From: Sporothrix humicola
Taxonomy: Eukaryota > Ascomycota > Sordariomycetes > Ophiostomatales > Ophiostomataceae
NCBI GenBank assembly: GCA_021396245.1
Contig: WNYE01000112.1
Location: 45,915 to 109,914, forward strand
Direction of reading: 5' to 3'
Length of the DNA stretch: 64,000 nucleotides
The notes beneath the pieces are model-generated. The model worked only from the letters and a program-made list of their open reading frames with translations. It was not told the DNA's origin and searched no databases. Every line of letters begins with the position of its first letter. The first letter of the stretch is position 1. Position numbers and translations under genes: made by a program. Positions 34,841 through 49,475 of the stretch are shown here, piece by piece.

Positions 34841-37800
34841 CGTGACGATTTGCTGTGTATGTGTAGTCGAGGGAAGATGTGGTGGTGGATTCAATAACAG
34901 CTCATAACAAGGCTGTTTGTATTTGGGGGAATATGGTATATGTATATTGCAGAATCAATGCTCAAGTGGTCAACGCAAGCTACAAGGTCGATTCAGGCAA
35001 TAGGACTGTATTGAAGCATTGACGAAAGACCACAGGGGATCGTAAGAAGGGTGGTGGTGGGTGTTACTGATCCAAGGGCGACTAAGTTATCTCGTGGGAT
35101 GTTTGTAAGAATGGCGTAGGTGTTGTTGTTGCAAAGACAGAAAAGATGCAAACCAGAAATAGGGGCAGAAGCCGGAAATCGTGAGAAGAGTTCTTTTGAA
35201 AGCAAAACAAGAAAAAGATCAAAATATTTAAAAAAGGAAAGAGAGAAGAAGAGAGGAGGGGGGCAAGAAGGGCCAGGAAAGGAAGGAAGGTGGTGAGTGG
35301 GAATAGGAAGCAATATAAAGAAAATGGCAAGAGCATGAGCAACAAGCAAACAGAGGCTAGGAAAGTGCGAACGGCACGCACCTCGCAGATTCTCGACCAC
35401 CAAGCCTCGAGGTCTAAGCAGTAAAAAAATAAATAGGAAAATAAGGTACACGGTACGCACCACCGAGGTAAGAGCGAGTTTACAGGCGCCTCTTCCTCCA
35501 CTAAAAAACTAAAAAAGAGCCCTAACAGCTAAAAGACAGCCACCAACAGGAGCCCAAACAGCGAAACGGCGAAAGGAAATACGGAGAACCTGAGTTATGG
35601 GACGCTACAAGGGGACCCCCCTTCCCTAAAAGAAAGAGGAAAAGCCAAAGGGCGGAAGGGCGATCCAGCACGAACTTACACGCCCCCCTCCTTCCTCGGA
35701 TTCTCCACTCTGCTACCGTAATCGAAGAAAATAAGACAGGCGAAAACGGCGCCCCAATAAAGGAAAGCGCGAAGCCCGAACGAAAATGAAAAAGAAAAGA
35801 AAAAGAATAAGAAAACGAAAAAGAGCAGAGAGCAGAGCGCAAAGCCACAGCCCATCCACCAAAACAGCTCCCCCGTATGATGGGCCGTTCGCGCATTATT
35901 AATTCACGACCCAGCGAGGATTAGTCCCCGCCGTATAGGCACGATGCTCTCTCAGGGCCCATTCTCTCTCACTTGCTCAAATAGATCGAGTCAAACACCT
36001 TTTGATCGTTAATACAGCGTGTTTTCTTTCCTTTTGGCGGGCTGGGCAGACATGGTTCCCCAGTTATGTTACGCTACTGACACGATGAAAGGGAACTTTG
36101 TGCGAGAATGTCACTGTGTTTCTTTGCGCTGTTTATTATCAATGCGGATGGACAATAAGACGAAAAAGAAAAGGACACACAAAAGATCGTGATGTCCCTC
36201 GTAGATGGCTGCATTATCTTCAAGGACGAGTAAGGACCCTGCAGCTCTCGTGTTGACGTTGATTGAAAAAAGAGAAGATAACAAAACGAGAAAAGGTGCC
36301 TTGAGCCGCCGTTGTGTAATATTACTTTTGTCCAGAATTCATGCAAAAGTACGTCGCAATAAACGGTGCAGCTTTTTGGCAGGTTCGATTATGTGATACG
36401 GTTGCAGCGTCCTCGGTGTGTCTTGCTCTATTGCCCTGAACGGGATTCGATTTACTGTGATTTCTGAATCATCTGTGATGCAAACACGGTCTATTCGCTC
36501 TCCGTTTACCAAGATTGACCGCTATTCTTTGTTCTCCCGGCGGAGAGAGACTTACACGCATACGATGAAAGGCCGGCACGATCACGAGAAAACGGCCCTG
36601 ATCATGAATTTAAGGTTTTCTTCCGTTTACTCACGGGCGTGGACCTATTGAAGCATCGTGGGGAAGAAGAGAAGAGACGATCGACCTCCAGGGCAGGCAA
36701 GTCGAGACGATAAAGAGGAAGGAGAATGACTGCAAAGATGAAGATCCTGTCGTCTGTTGTGTCCAGCTGGACATGTTAATTTTCAAAGAGGGGATAGCCT
36801 TGTTGCAGACCGACAATATAACAGGGGCACAGATCCAGAAATCAAAGCAATTGACAGGCAAAAAGAGCGCATATAGGGAGCAAGAGACCTCCGTACGCCG
36901 TGCCTCGAAGGAAAATAGAAGACACGAGAATAATTTGAAAATAATACGTTGTATGAAAATAATGGGGGACAATAGGGCAGAGCGTGTGATGGGACGGGAT
37001 TTTCAGTCCAGCCCGGAGCAGCTTTATCGGTCGGCGTGAGTTTTATGTCCGAAGCGCGAATGGGGAAAATGTGCAGTAAAAGTGGCATAAAGCGTGGCAC
37101 TGTTTGCTTCGTTCCAGAACGGGATTCAATCTTTCACATTTCTTCATTGCCTGCCAGGACACGTTTTTACACACACAGAAGAGAACAAGAAACAGAAAAA
37201 CAGAAAATTCCCGGCCGTGAGAACAACTAGACAACCATGATGCTTAAAGATAAAGATAAAAGATGTAGAGATGATCGTCTAGGACGTTGATGTGATAGAG
37301 AATGGTTGATACAGACCGAGACAGAGGAAGACGGTCGGGGGCAATAAACGGGAACAAGCCGCCATTGGAAAATTCCATGGAAACGTTGACGTTGACATTG
37401 ACCGCAAAATCTTAAAATCTTTGATCCCCAAACAGGATGACTGATTCCATGTTCCTTCGTCGCGATCACCCCCTTGGCTCGAGCCAGGATCACAATTTCT
37501 CACGTCCTGACGGTCCTGCCCTGCCTCAGCCTCTTGCAAAGTGCAACGGTACGCAGACGCGAATGGGTAGTGTTCCATGTGTCTGGTGTACAATGAATGT
37601 ACGACGTACATACTAACCTACAATGCATGGCGCATTGTTGCTATTGAACTCAGTGCCAAAACGAAAAGTCCTATGCAGGGCCACCTCTTTGGCATTTGCT
37701 TGTCGCTCGCACAGTCAGATGCCCGCATACTGCAGCAAATACACGGGAACGGCTTCCGTTTACATTTACACCCTTCCGCGCTGCTGGAGGAAATAACAAG

Positions 37801-37888
37801 GTGTTTAATATGGTTAACTTGAACGACGCGTTATGTCTCAGAGGATTGTGTAAACTGGTTATTTTGTGGCTCATGTTAGTGCTCTTTC

Positions 37889-37912
37889 TTTTTTTTTTTT
37901 TTTTTTTTTTTT
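37889..37912. repeat. 24-base poly(T) run
   Basis: An uninterrupted T homopolymer within the 14.6 kb desert. It could be the degraded A-tail of a retroposed sequence on the minus strand, but no adjacent retroelement coding remnant is visible. Confidence 0.85.
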
Positions 37913-40900
37913 GCCCTTCTTCTTATTTTCCTGCTCTTGTCAAATGGCCTGGTTTATGTCTTTTTTCGATTTCAAATCGCCTTGTCAGATGTGTATGACG
38001 GTGTACAAAAGATTATCTCTTTGTCAAAATAAAACGGGGACAAGCTATCAAGCCTTCAAAAGCAAAAAAGCGGATTCATCCCGGCATGAACTGCAGCCAC
38101 AGGCAAACTTTTTTCTTGTTTTTCGTCCTGGCTTTTTTCAATTCTCCAGTTATTTACAATGCGTATGATGGCTATGAATTCATATGAATATGGAGAGTGC
38201 TCAGATATACATATCAAGCAACCTCAACATTACGTCGTACAAAAAAAAGTGAATGGCGAGATGTTGTGCTGCCCACTCTCATTCTGAGTAAGCGGCCATC
38301 ATTCTGTATCATCGTTTCTCCTACCGTTTTGGAGATTTTATGTGGGTGTGCCATAACGGTGGGATTTGGACACAGAATCTAAGGAGCTCACAATGGGGGG
38401 ACAAAATGGCCGGACAAGAATAATCCAAGAGGAAAAAGGCCCGGTGTTCTCGTCAGCAGTTTCTAAGCAATAACTGTCAATATGAAAGAATAGACAGCTC
38501 TGGCCCCAGAACGTTGAAAGCGTGTTGTGGAGGATCCATTAAAAAGTTTGAAGACAAAAGAGGACAAAAAAAAGTCTCCGGCGCCGTGCCTCGAGCCGTT
38601 TTTCCTTACCACGAGGCTTTACGGCAGTCGCAAAGGTGTGGCTCGCCAAATTCAGGGCACAAACCATAAGGCTTTTGAGATCGCGCCCTGGCCACGATCA
38701 CCCTCTTGCCCCTGTAAAGGTCGTAAAACGGGGCCTTTGTCTGACAAAGACAAAAAAGCTCGAAATACCTGCCAGTTCCCACCTCTTTTGTCTCTCAGAG
38801 ATTATTTCCACACCGGTCGAGTCACTCAACGGTCTCCGACTCCAGACTAACACTCTTGGACGGCATCTACACTCGCTCCGTGCATATGACTTCATTGTGA
38901 TTCTTTTGCTCTACCTTTTTACTTTCCATTCACGCATCATTCTACCAGTTGCTGTCATTGTCTACGTTTAAGGTTACTGGCAGCTTGACTCTTCTTTATC
39001 CACTCTCTTCTCCTTTTTCCTTTTCCATCTTTCACGATATACGGAGACTGCTTCCGTAAAATCGCCGGGGGCGATGCAACACTCCCAGTAAGAGCCAGAC
39101 TGCCAATTCAAAGCACATCGTACCAGGATCGGTGATCGGCACAGGCGAAGTAGCATTGGCCATAGGGCAAAGCGTGAAAGAAGTGACTGATGGGAGTGTG
39201 CATTGTAAGAATGTTCAAAGATGCAACGGTATGAAAGGGACAGCAATGTCGTGAATGAGCCTCAGACAGTAAATGGACTTAAGTGGCCGTTTCGCACATA
39301 AGCTTTGTTTCTTTTGCTGTTCGTCTCGCACTTTATCTTGTCCCGTTTCATGATTTGTTCCTTTGACTATTCCTGATTTATTTTACGACGTGTTAAGCAT
39401 GTCCTTAACTCCTGATATCTCACCTGCTGGCGCCAGCAAACAAAGCGACCGCCGAAGAGGGTTATGGTTATTACAGAACAACAATGATATTGCTACGCAT
39501 ATGTGTGAGCCTGCCTCAGCCTGATATCCCTCCAGGGATTCTAGAGCCAGTTTGATGATTTCTGATCGCAGCGGAGGACACCACCATTTCGCGCTTCCGC
39601 GCTGGGTGGTCTGACATCTACACACCATCTTGGCCTTTTCCAACTTGCAACTGCCATAGCTCCAACCAAGAATGGAAACAAAGAGGTTCAACAGCCGTTG
39701 GAAGAAGAACCAAAATATGACTTATCTTTATTGGGTATGAAAAGGGACGAAAAATACCAGGAACACAAGCTATGGCGAGCTGGTCCACGAGGACATGTTT
39801 CCTGGGCGAGGTTGTGTTCATCCCACCCTGAATCTGCTGTTCAAATGAAATTGTCGAAAACGAACAGGAACCAAAGTTGTGATATCTTTTTGTCTTTGAG
39901 TGCAAAAGACCGCCGAGAAAACGGTGGACGACTGCAAGCACGCTAGTGACGAGACAAAAAAGAAAGCCAAGCATTTGCCCAGCCCTGACCGTTTTCGTCA
40001 TTATAAGTCCAGGGGGTGAAAACGGGTTCAGGTACACGAATTGGACATTTTAACAGAGTAAAGAGCACACGGAGAACGGAGTGCTTCACTGAAGTTCGGC
40101 CGGCCGCCGCATGGACCCTTTTTCTTTCCCAGGTCTCTCTAAAAATTAATGGGCGGAGTTGTAAATTGCTCCTTTCCTCCTGGTGAGGGTTTGCGGTCAC
40201 AAAGGCAGTAGTGGCCTTGTCCTTCGCGCAGTTTTCGGATTCTTTTCGCATTCCATTCCTTCGTGTGTCCCCCCAAAAAGGATGTAGTAAGAATAATGCA
40301 CCCACCCTCCACCCAAGAAGTCGGGAGAATGCAAAAAGTAAGAAAGGGTAAGAAAAATAAGAAAGAACAACCACTCGACATCTGACAGCCCATTTCATTC
40401 CCCCTACCCAGATCGTTCACACCTCTTTCTTGAGTGAGCCATGTATCGAATGGCCTGTAAGTTCCTCCGTACGAGCTTCCGTCTTAGGTGGATGCCTTGT
40501 GAGCGAGATACGTCACAAAAGACCAAGCCACCGCCCAACAGTGAGGTGGAATACGGAATACGGAGAGTTGACTATTTGTCCTTGGATAGTCCAGAAGGTC
40601 TCCATTCTCCATCCAAAAGCCCAAGGTGAAGGTGTCAAAATAAAATAAAACAGATGTAAGACCCTAAGCCTTAAAGTACGGCAGCTTCACACCCCTGAAC
40701 AAAAGTGCGCGTGTTCCTGTTGAAAACCAGAAGCTGGAATAAAAATAAACGGTGAGTTTGTGAGGGGATCGCACACCGAAAGTTAAAGTAAAGGCAAAAC
40801 AAAAAAGGCTATTTTCAAACTTTCAAGACACAATGATACAGGGCTAAGCCTTCAAATGTTCTTCTTCCAAGAACTTAAAGTACAGATGAAGCCCAAGGGA

Positions 40901-42753
40901 AATCATGAACCGAAATACGTCGTGTTCGTTTTCGGTAGCCCGCATTGTGCATTGTGTTACCTCTTGCCGTTTTCTCTTTCTCCTTATTGTGCACAGCTGT
41001 GTCTCAAAAAGTTCCCTTCTTCCATTTCCCCTTATTTTTCAAATTCTTTTTTTTCTCCTCCTGTCCTTTTTTTCGTAACGGCCTCTCAAATTTTGGAGAT
41101 TGATTGCCATTCAGGGACAAGAAAGAACGAGAAAGAAGGGTTTGCCCCAGGCTCGGGGTATGCAGAGTCCCCGGGAGGCGTTGTGTGTCGATTTTTGTGA
41201 TTTCTGGAGAAACCATGTGTTCTGTTGGTGGCTTGGTGGCACTCTCCTTTTTTTTCCTCTTCACCTATTGGGGCGACTGTATTATGATCGGTCTCGCTCT
41301 TTCTGAATGCCGTCCTTGACGTTATGTTTACGCTTCACGCGTTATTGAGCTTCTACGACAGACGGGCTCCTCAGTAAGTACAGCATCATCTGTTCATTTA
41401 CACTGCGTCACATCCTTCTCAATTCTCCTTTTTATTTTCGTTGTTTTCTCAATCGCCCCAGCCTTCTCTCAGATTATCGGTTTTATGTGATTTTCACTGT
41501 TCATGCCCGAGAAGGCTGAGGCCAAATGCCCTGAAGAAACGAACGACAAAAGAAAACGTTCGGACTGTTGGTGTCTCCATGGAGTTAGTGGGCGGCGGGC
41601 AAGACACGGTCGGGGTATTGAGCAAACCCGGCATCGGGGTTTTCAACAAGCGTGCCACTGCAAACCCAATGGCCCAAATACACCAAACTGCACCAAAATG
41701 CACCTCAAAGGGCACGCGCACCAAAACAAAGTACTCGGCGGGCACTAATCACTAACAGAAAATCAAAGCCAAGAAACAGAAAGAAAGAAAAGAATATGAT
41801 CGTCCAATCCCGCCCCTATTCAATATCTCGAGATTGTATAATGTACGGAAGAGCACATCGTTCACGTTCCTGTATTATTTGAGGCCCTTCAAAGAATCAC
41901 GTCGTACGAGCTTTGGAAATCAAAAGTTCTGGCTTAACGTAAACCCGGAATTCGGGCATTTGCAGTTTCTTTGCTCTGTTTTCAGAAAATATGAATAAAT
42001 TTGAGGAGATGTGAATTCAAAAATGGGACCCGTCTGCCGCTCTACCGCTTCCGTTTCCTTCCTGTGGTCTTCCGCAGTTTTATTCATGATTCGACTTTTG
42101 GCAAGCGGAAGGCTCTGAAGCCGGAAGTGGCATGCACAAAATTAAATGGGCATGGACAAGTACGTTCATCGAGATGCAACGCTGCATCGTTGTGGGTGGA
42201 GGAAATTTGAGGGAGAATTAAAAAAGTATTACTCCCAATATCCAAACAATGAAAAAACACGCCGAAGCTTAATTCCATGCGCCGGTTGACGATGGAGCCC
42301 TGAGCTCCTGATGGGCTTTGATGATTTGTCGCAAACAGTGGCTCTGAGTGGTTTGTTCGCTCGCGTGGCCTGAATAGGACATAGCTGGCTTCGGCTTGTG
42401 GAGCATCCGTGGGCGTTGTGCAAAGTCTGATATCGTGCACAGATGCCGCTTAAGCGGGTGTTTGCACTGTTTTTACAGTGGTTTTGTGGGACAGTTTTGT
42501 GCAATTTTATGTCTTCCCGAATTATGCAAAGCCACGACAAGCCCTTTAGGTGGTATTGACAAGGCCTGGACACATTTGCGAACCCGAGACCGAGAGGCTA
42601 GTGACGAGTCAACTTGGCGGACCGAGAAGAGGATACTGAATAGAAGAAGAAATGGAACAAATAATTGGGACCCAAACGAAAAGAGACAAATGTTGACGTC
42701 GACGTTTTCTTTCACAATTGTCGAGTCGTTATAGTCTAGGGGAGCACAAAGAC

Positions 42754-42783
42754 GGAGGACGGAAGACGGAAGGCGGAAGACGG
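42754..42783. repeat. Short GGACGGAAGAC-type tandem repeat
   Basis: Imperfect tandem copies of a 7-8 base unit (GACGGAAG, GGCGGAAG) in the middle of the gene desert. No coding or RNA context is evident. Confidence 0.6.
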
Positions 42784-45700
42784 CAATGTAGTTTAGCTTT
42801 TTATCTTGGCATCGATGCTAGTGTGGGCGTGTAAGAGAAAATTTGGACAGCACTTGGTAGGAAAATAGAACAATAAAAATCGAATACGTCGCTAAAAGGA
42901 GCTTTAAAAATGGACACAATGAATTGACGAATCGACTCATAATGAGTGAGGTCAGCATAAGAATATTTTCGTTAAACACGGTAAGACAAGCACACTGACA
43001 CACGATTTACTGCCGCTGGTGTCAGACGCAAGCTTCCAGAAAAGTTCTTTTTTCGTGGGTCAGAAACGGTGAGAAAGGTACGAATGGTACGACATGGCAA
43101 GATGCCACTAAAAATAACACAGAATCAGATACGAAAGGGTGCAGTGACGATGCAAAATGACGACAGAAAAGAGGAAAGATCGTACAAGTGCCGAGCTCGC
43201 GGAGACGGACAAGTCTTTTTTTACCCCATTCTCTTTGTTTGTTTTGTTTCCACTTCCGTCTCCTTCTCGTTTTCGTTTACACTTACATGAAGAATTTGAT
43301 AGTTTTCATGTCAAATCAACCTCGGTGAGCCACAATACAAAATAAACGTTCCTCGCCAGGCCGTGGTCCTCGGTGGTCGCTTCGTTTGGGAATGAATCTC
43401 CAGTCTTAAAATTCAGATTACAAAATCAAAAGTGAAAAATCAAAGAGATCCCAGGTGAGGCGATAAAAGGTACGTACCCAATTCCGAATTTCAGCCGTCA
43501 CGCTTTTGTGGCCAGGAACAACTAACGCCCTCGAGCTACTTTGTACAACCAGCCCCGAAACCCCCAAAAATCAAAATCGATTCCAACGGCGACGGGAGAT
43601 GGACTCCAAGTACCGTACGTACCAATGCGTTTGCCGTCTTTTGTCTCCGTAGTCTGTAGTCTGGGCCCGTTCCTGCATCGGATTCGACGTCAGCACACAC
43701 GATTTTGTACCTTATTTCGAGAAGCTCGCGCGCGCGTTCAAGACGAGATACGAGTGTCCACCTCTGTATTAATTCTACCTCGACTCGTCCGTTGTCGCTC
43801 TCGTTTCTGGCCGAAACAGGGCTGTTCTAATTGCAACGCGCGTGGTCACGTTTCCACAATAAATCCTTTGACTTTTCTTACTTTCTTTTGGGCTCCTCTT
43901 TATTTTGTCCACTTCCCGTGACCTCGCCCTCGGTCTCGCCCTTAACTTTGAAAGATACAATATACAAGCAGTCTGCAGTTCACTTGTTCTTTTATGCAGA
44001 ACAAGTCTACGCCCGAATTCAGGATTTGGCTTGTTCGTTGCCCTGCACTAGAAAAGAGAAAGATCCCGGGAAAGCTTCTAGCCTCGATTTTGGACGCCCT
44101 GCTAGTCGTTGACGTTTATCTTTTTTTGTCTTGTTCTCCCCTTTTGTCGTCCATGATGGTGGGCCATATGATCATTATTTTGTCATGCCAATCCTCACCC
44201 ACCACGGGCCGGCATATCAAAGGCCGGCCAGCGACAGGACGATGATGACAAGCGTGGGGAACAAAGAAGAACTAAACAAGACGACTGCATGCAAGACGGT
44301 ATCGAGATACCCAATCCGCTGGTTCCCATTTCTGCTTTTCTCCAAAAGAGTATGTTTGTTTCTCGAACGGACATATCTCGAGACTCTAAAAAGACGGGGC
44401 TATGCAGCCTTGGCACTCGGATCACGGAATGAGCTGAGCTTGTTTGTTCTGTGATGTGCGTGCGTTGTTTATGTCCTAGCGATGTTTGCGTCGTATGAAT
44501 TGCTGCTCTCGCTCTCTCGGCATCAGGTCTAGGCCCCGCCTGGCGATGATGCACCGGCCAATGCGTGCCGATTTTCTGGGGCACATCAAAAAGTCAAGGA
44601 GAATCGGTATTGGCATCCTAGCTAGACAGAAAGGGGTATGCAGATGGCAGGAAAGAAACAACCCATCCGCACCCGTTGAGGCTATTCTTGTTCCCTGCTC
44701 CTGCCCAGGGTGAGGGCTACGATGCAAGGCCTGCGACTCTTGAGGAAGGTATGAGCGGTATCGCGTCTTCGCGCCTTCCCGACCTCACAGCCCCCATCAC
44801 ACACACAAGCTCCTTCCTCACGGCAGGCACCGCTTCGCTTCTGTGAAGGATGCATCGATGCTGCAGGAAAGAGCCCACCCCCGCAGTTTAGAGTTCGATC
44901 GGAATCGATGAGGCTTTTAACTTCACACGACGTAAAAGGGAAAGAGCAGGCGTGTGTGCGCCGTGCATGCCACATGACAGCAATGTCGGTGCCAAGGGCG
45001 TTGATGGAGGGTGTTCATCTCCCACATTACATAAAAACCCTCCGCTTTTGCCCGTGGTCTACATACATCACAAAAGACGGCACTTGCCGTGGTCGTCTGC
45101 CACTTGACGATCGTCAGAACTGTGTTGCCCTTTGTTGATATTGACACCCATACCAGCAAATCTCCAGTCTGCCATTTGTCCGCCGCCAGGGATAGCAAAC
45201 CAAATTCAAACAAAATGACGCATTGCTGACTACGATATCAAGAGAAAGGACAGCAAGACTGTTCGGATACGGAAGACCATCAACAGGGCGGTATGTCAAT
45301 GGGCTATGATGTGGATGTGATGAAAATATGTGCGTGATATGAGACATTCGAGAAAGCACGGAGCAGGAGAAGGAGTATGGACATGGACATGAGCATGGAA
45401 TGAGGCCATTCGCTGTGCAGCTCGTATGGAGCGTCCAAACACACGATGTGCGATATATGGAGACGAATGATCGGTGTGGCCTCGAGAATAAACCGCGTTG
45501 CCATGCCCCCTTTCCATGTCCCATCGCAGCCATCTTTATTTCATGAGGCATTTGAAGACATTCGCGCCCAGACCTCCCCAGATACAAACAATTAAAGAAA
45601 CAAGCGAGGATAACGCATAGAAAACAAAACCCCTCGAGGAGACAAAGGGAGGACCCAACGACCCAGCGAAATGACGACGGGATTTCCATGGGTTGTCTGT

Positions 45701-48700
45701 CGTCCGCGGAGGTTTTGTGTCTGGAAATTTGTCTGGGAACTATGCACGGAGTTCAAATGGGGTTTGGTCGGCATTGTTCATGCCTGTCCTGTCATTCTTT
45801 TGGAGGGGTGGAGACCAACTGCAACTTGGAGGCTGCGGGCGAATGCCGAAGCCGCGAGCCAACCCCCCTAAGGACGTACAGTAGCGTGGCCGTTTTCCCG
45901 GACTTCCTATTGTGGACGTGCTGTAAACTGCCCTGACGTAAATGCAGAAGAAAACGGGACATGGGAGCCACTGGGCTTAAGGCCGGGGCTGGACGCACAC
46001 CCCCTAGCCACCCAAAATATAGGGCACTCTCAGTGGATAGCACCAAAACGGTGAATGTGAAAACGGCGGATCGCCAAAGCCTAGCCAATTTAGGGCATCA
46101 GTGTAAGCCCCGTAAGATACATTCTAACCTTAACACCGACCCTGCACAGAACGGAGTCCGGAGCCTGTAAACTGCGAGCTCCAGGGGGCCGTTCCTGGCT
46201 GGCGCTCTGGCGCTTCCTCTGACTTTTTGGCTCTTGCAAGGCTCACGGCTCACGGCTCACACCCCCTTAGGTCCAAGGTCCACCGAACGGCGGAGAAAAG
46301 AAAAACAGGACAGGACAGAAAAACAAGCTCGACAACGATGCACCAGGAACAAAAAGGAAACGTGAAAGATCCCCAAAAATGAGAAGAGGAAAAAATACAT
46401 TAACAGACAAGGATAACGACAATGGACGGAAGACGTAGTCCACGATTACGGCACTTGTATCCGTGCAACTCGATGAGTCGATTTGTCGGAGACAAAGCAA
46501 AAGAAAACAAAGTTTTTGCTCGCCGAAACGGCCACGAAAGGATCATGAACGGCGAGATTGGCCGATGCCGTTAATAGGAAGTTGGGTGGATTTTTGAGTC
46601 TTGAATAGAGAATGAAGGGGTGAAGGTGAAGGTGACGGTGGTCGTGCCTGTTCGGTCGAAGTCGATCGAACACGGACGACAGCACCGGCCAACAACGAGA
46701 TTTCATGCCTCTAAGGCTCTAGGTCTTTTTGTCCTGATTTCTGATTTCTGATGTTCTAGCCTTTCTGACTAAACATATTACTCAGGGGGCGCCAGGGACA
46801 AAAGAGGACAAGAAGAGGACCAAAAAAGGACAGAAAGGTTGCCGAACACAAGACGGACTCAAACGAACAATAAGCTAACCAAGATACACAAGATGCCGCC
46901 CAACAGGCTTCAATAATCGCCCATAACCAATGACCGCAATGTATCCCCATACTTGGCCACATCAGGAGAAGAGCTTCCAAGGGATGAGCCACATATAGCT
47001 ATCATCGAGAGAGGGATGATGATATGGACTCGAACCAACGTCCCAACTGGTGCCAACCATTGCTGGATCAGGCACTTCGTATGCTGGCTGACAAGCAAAA
47101 ACAAGCTCAAATGTTACGGGCTGCTGTTGGGACGATAAATGATGAATGTGATAGAGGGGGCAGATAACATTGAACGAGAACAAAAGTACAAAAGTCCCAG
47201 ACCAAGGCACACTATCATGTCAGCAAGGCTGATGTAAAACGGACCAATTCCGCACGTGTCTACGACTTGTAGTTTGTGCAGTGGATATCGATATTCTCCT
47301 AATCTCATCTACGAAGTGTACTGCATGTTGAAACGATGTTCATCTCATCTCACGATGCACCGTAACTCCAACTTCTCGATTCGGTGATTTCGGGGCCGTC
47401 AAGGCCCGGCCGTGGGGACAGGACTCAAAATTGATGACCCGAGTCGCGCACAGAAGAGGATCGCCAAAGGTTCTCGGATATGGAAGTACGGAAGTATAGC
47501 GGAAATAGACTGCCTCTATTTTGTCGACGTCAACATTGTGAAAAATCAAAACGATGATACAGTCAAAGAAAGTACGGAAAGATCCGAAAAATAAAGGAAG
47601 TAGAGTGAATAAAAATACATCCTGATACGGTGGCACGTCATCTCCGTTTATTCAAATAAAAATGTGAAAGCGGGTGGGCTCTGGCCACAGAAACTTTCTG
47701 GGAAACTTCATGATACTACTCCATGCTTGGGCTGTTTGCTCGTCCAATTTTATGTATTTGACCACTGATAGATGTGAGCATGTAAGCCCGGAAACTTTTC
47801 CAGGCAGTTTCTTGAAAGATGACAAGACAAAAATACACGTCCACAACTCTTTTTTGCTGTCGTGTGCACGGCATGTCCTAAAGGGGACTTTGGGAGCCCC
47901 GATTCCCCCGAATCCCCGAACATACAAATAGAAGTCGACCGCCCGCGTTGTGCTGGGGCTCACTACGATTCCTACCCAAGCAATTGCCAATTTTCAAGTG
48001 GAATAAAATCCTCTGGCAAGCCCCCCAAGTCTTCTGGATTGTGGTGCTCTTTTTCCTCACAAGGCAACTCGGCGCCGAGAGTCCTCCCCGCCATGATTTT
48101 TTATTCACAAACAAGGACAAAGCGGACAGGCCAGCAATCGACGGTGAATTCCGTTCACATCACATGCCCATCTTCGGGGCGGTGCCAATCGCCCGAGCCC
48201 GTAGCTGTCGGGATCATCCCGATTGTGCACGATGTACGACAGTAGCCTCGTTAGGATCGCCTCACAAGGCAAGCATGCCCAAGTATATCGTACGAGTGAA
48301 GCTGAATGCACGGATAACCCATCATGCATTAAATTTAACGGTCCCAGATGCCTATTGCAACATGACCAGAAATACTCGTTGATACCTAGCATTCAAGCTC
48401 ATACGACGATGCATGCAAACACGGCAGTTGAACAGACTACCCTAATACTGCGTGTGAAGCTTTTGATGGCCATGCAGCTAGCAGCTCATAAGACAGCCTC
48501 CGTATATGTGACTTGACCAAACGGTCGGGACCTTTTTGACCTCGCCGTAGTCGTACTCGGACTCGGGTTTGCAGATCGAGATGGACGGCGGGAACTACGT
48601 GTTAAGAGGCGGGCACAAGTTGGGGTTGAGACACACGCTTCGGACACATAACTCGAGGGCTTTCGTCGGCACCCTTCTTAATATTGTATATTTGATTTTC

Positions 48701-49475
48701 TGTGGACGTATCCCTTTCGTAGTTACATCAAACCACAGTCGTGTACAGTGGCTTGCTTCTATGCCAACGAGCGACTAGAAGTCATCTCGTCGCATAATGT
48801 CCTCTAAAAATATGTTCCATGAAGTGGGAAAGAAAATAGCAAACCTTGCAAATAAACAGACAGGTAGAAACAACAGCCTCTGACAGCACGTCAGTAGATC
48901 AGCCGTATTAGATGGCAGTTGACTTGAACAGATTCCGCACACATGCAAACGAAACAAACAGACAGCCTGACTGGGCTGACATACAAGCAACGACGGTCGA
49001 CGATAGAAAGCAGAATAATGAAGAACCGAACAACAAGTGAGAGGGGAAATCAATAAAAAGCAGATATCAACAGAAGAGACTATCAACAACAATGAGAAGA
49101 AAAAGCAGCAAAAACGCACAAGCTAACTAGCAGATGAAGAAAGAGGAAATGAAAACGAAAATGACAACATGAGAAGATTCCGTGTGCTCATGCAGACCTG
49201 CACGACACATACATAAAGTACCCTAAATATCCCATCCGCATTGTCAAAGTCAAAACAGACAACAGACAACAACAACCGAAAAAGAAAAGAACAAACAAAG
49301 AACAAAAAGAAAACCATTTGAAAAAACTCCCATTCTCCATGAGACCCGGTCCCGGGTATTGTGTCCACCTATGCTTGCCGTGCTCCCGTGTTTCCCATGC
49401 CGTGCTTGTTGTCGTGTAGATTTGTGTGAAGGCGAGGCGATATGGCCCGTCTCAACCTGTTGGGTGTCGTGTAGA

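Larger units (their letters stand above)
34841..49475. other. 14.6 kb gene desert between the Zn2Cys6 and phosphofructokinase genes
   Basis: Neither strand carries a frame with a recognisable domain, a convincing start, or exon pieces that join across plausible introns. The part nearest the Zn2Cys6 start (34841 to about 35900) is pyrimidine-rich on the minus strand and is likely its promoter and long leader. Elsewhere the sequence is mixed, of middling GC, with a 24-base T run (37889-37912), a small GGACGGAAGAC-type repeat (42754-42783) and a triple GGCTCAC (46245-46260). It is not AT-extreme and has normal CpA/TpG, so it is not RIP debris. No tRNA, 5S or snRNA gene was recognised. Confidence 0.5.

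Noticed and set aside
42728..42750. tRNA 5'-end-like words (TTATAGTCTAGGGGAGCA)
   Set aside because: No anticodon stem, T-loop or acceptor partner follows within 90 bases.
47020..47050. tRNA-like B box (GGTTCGAGTCC) on the minus strand
   Set aside because: The T-stem has two mismatches and no A box, anticodon arm or acceptor stem could be matched upstream.
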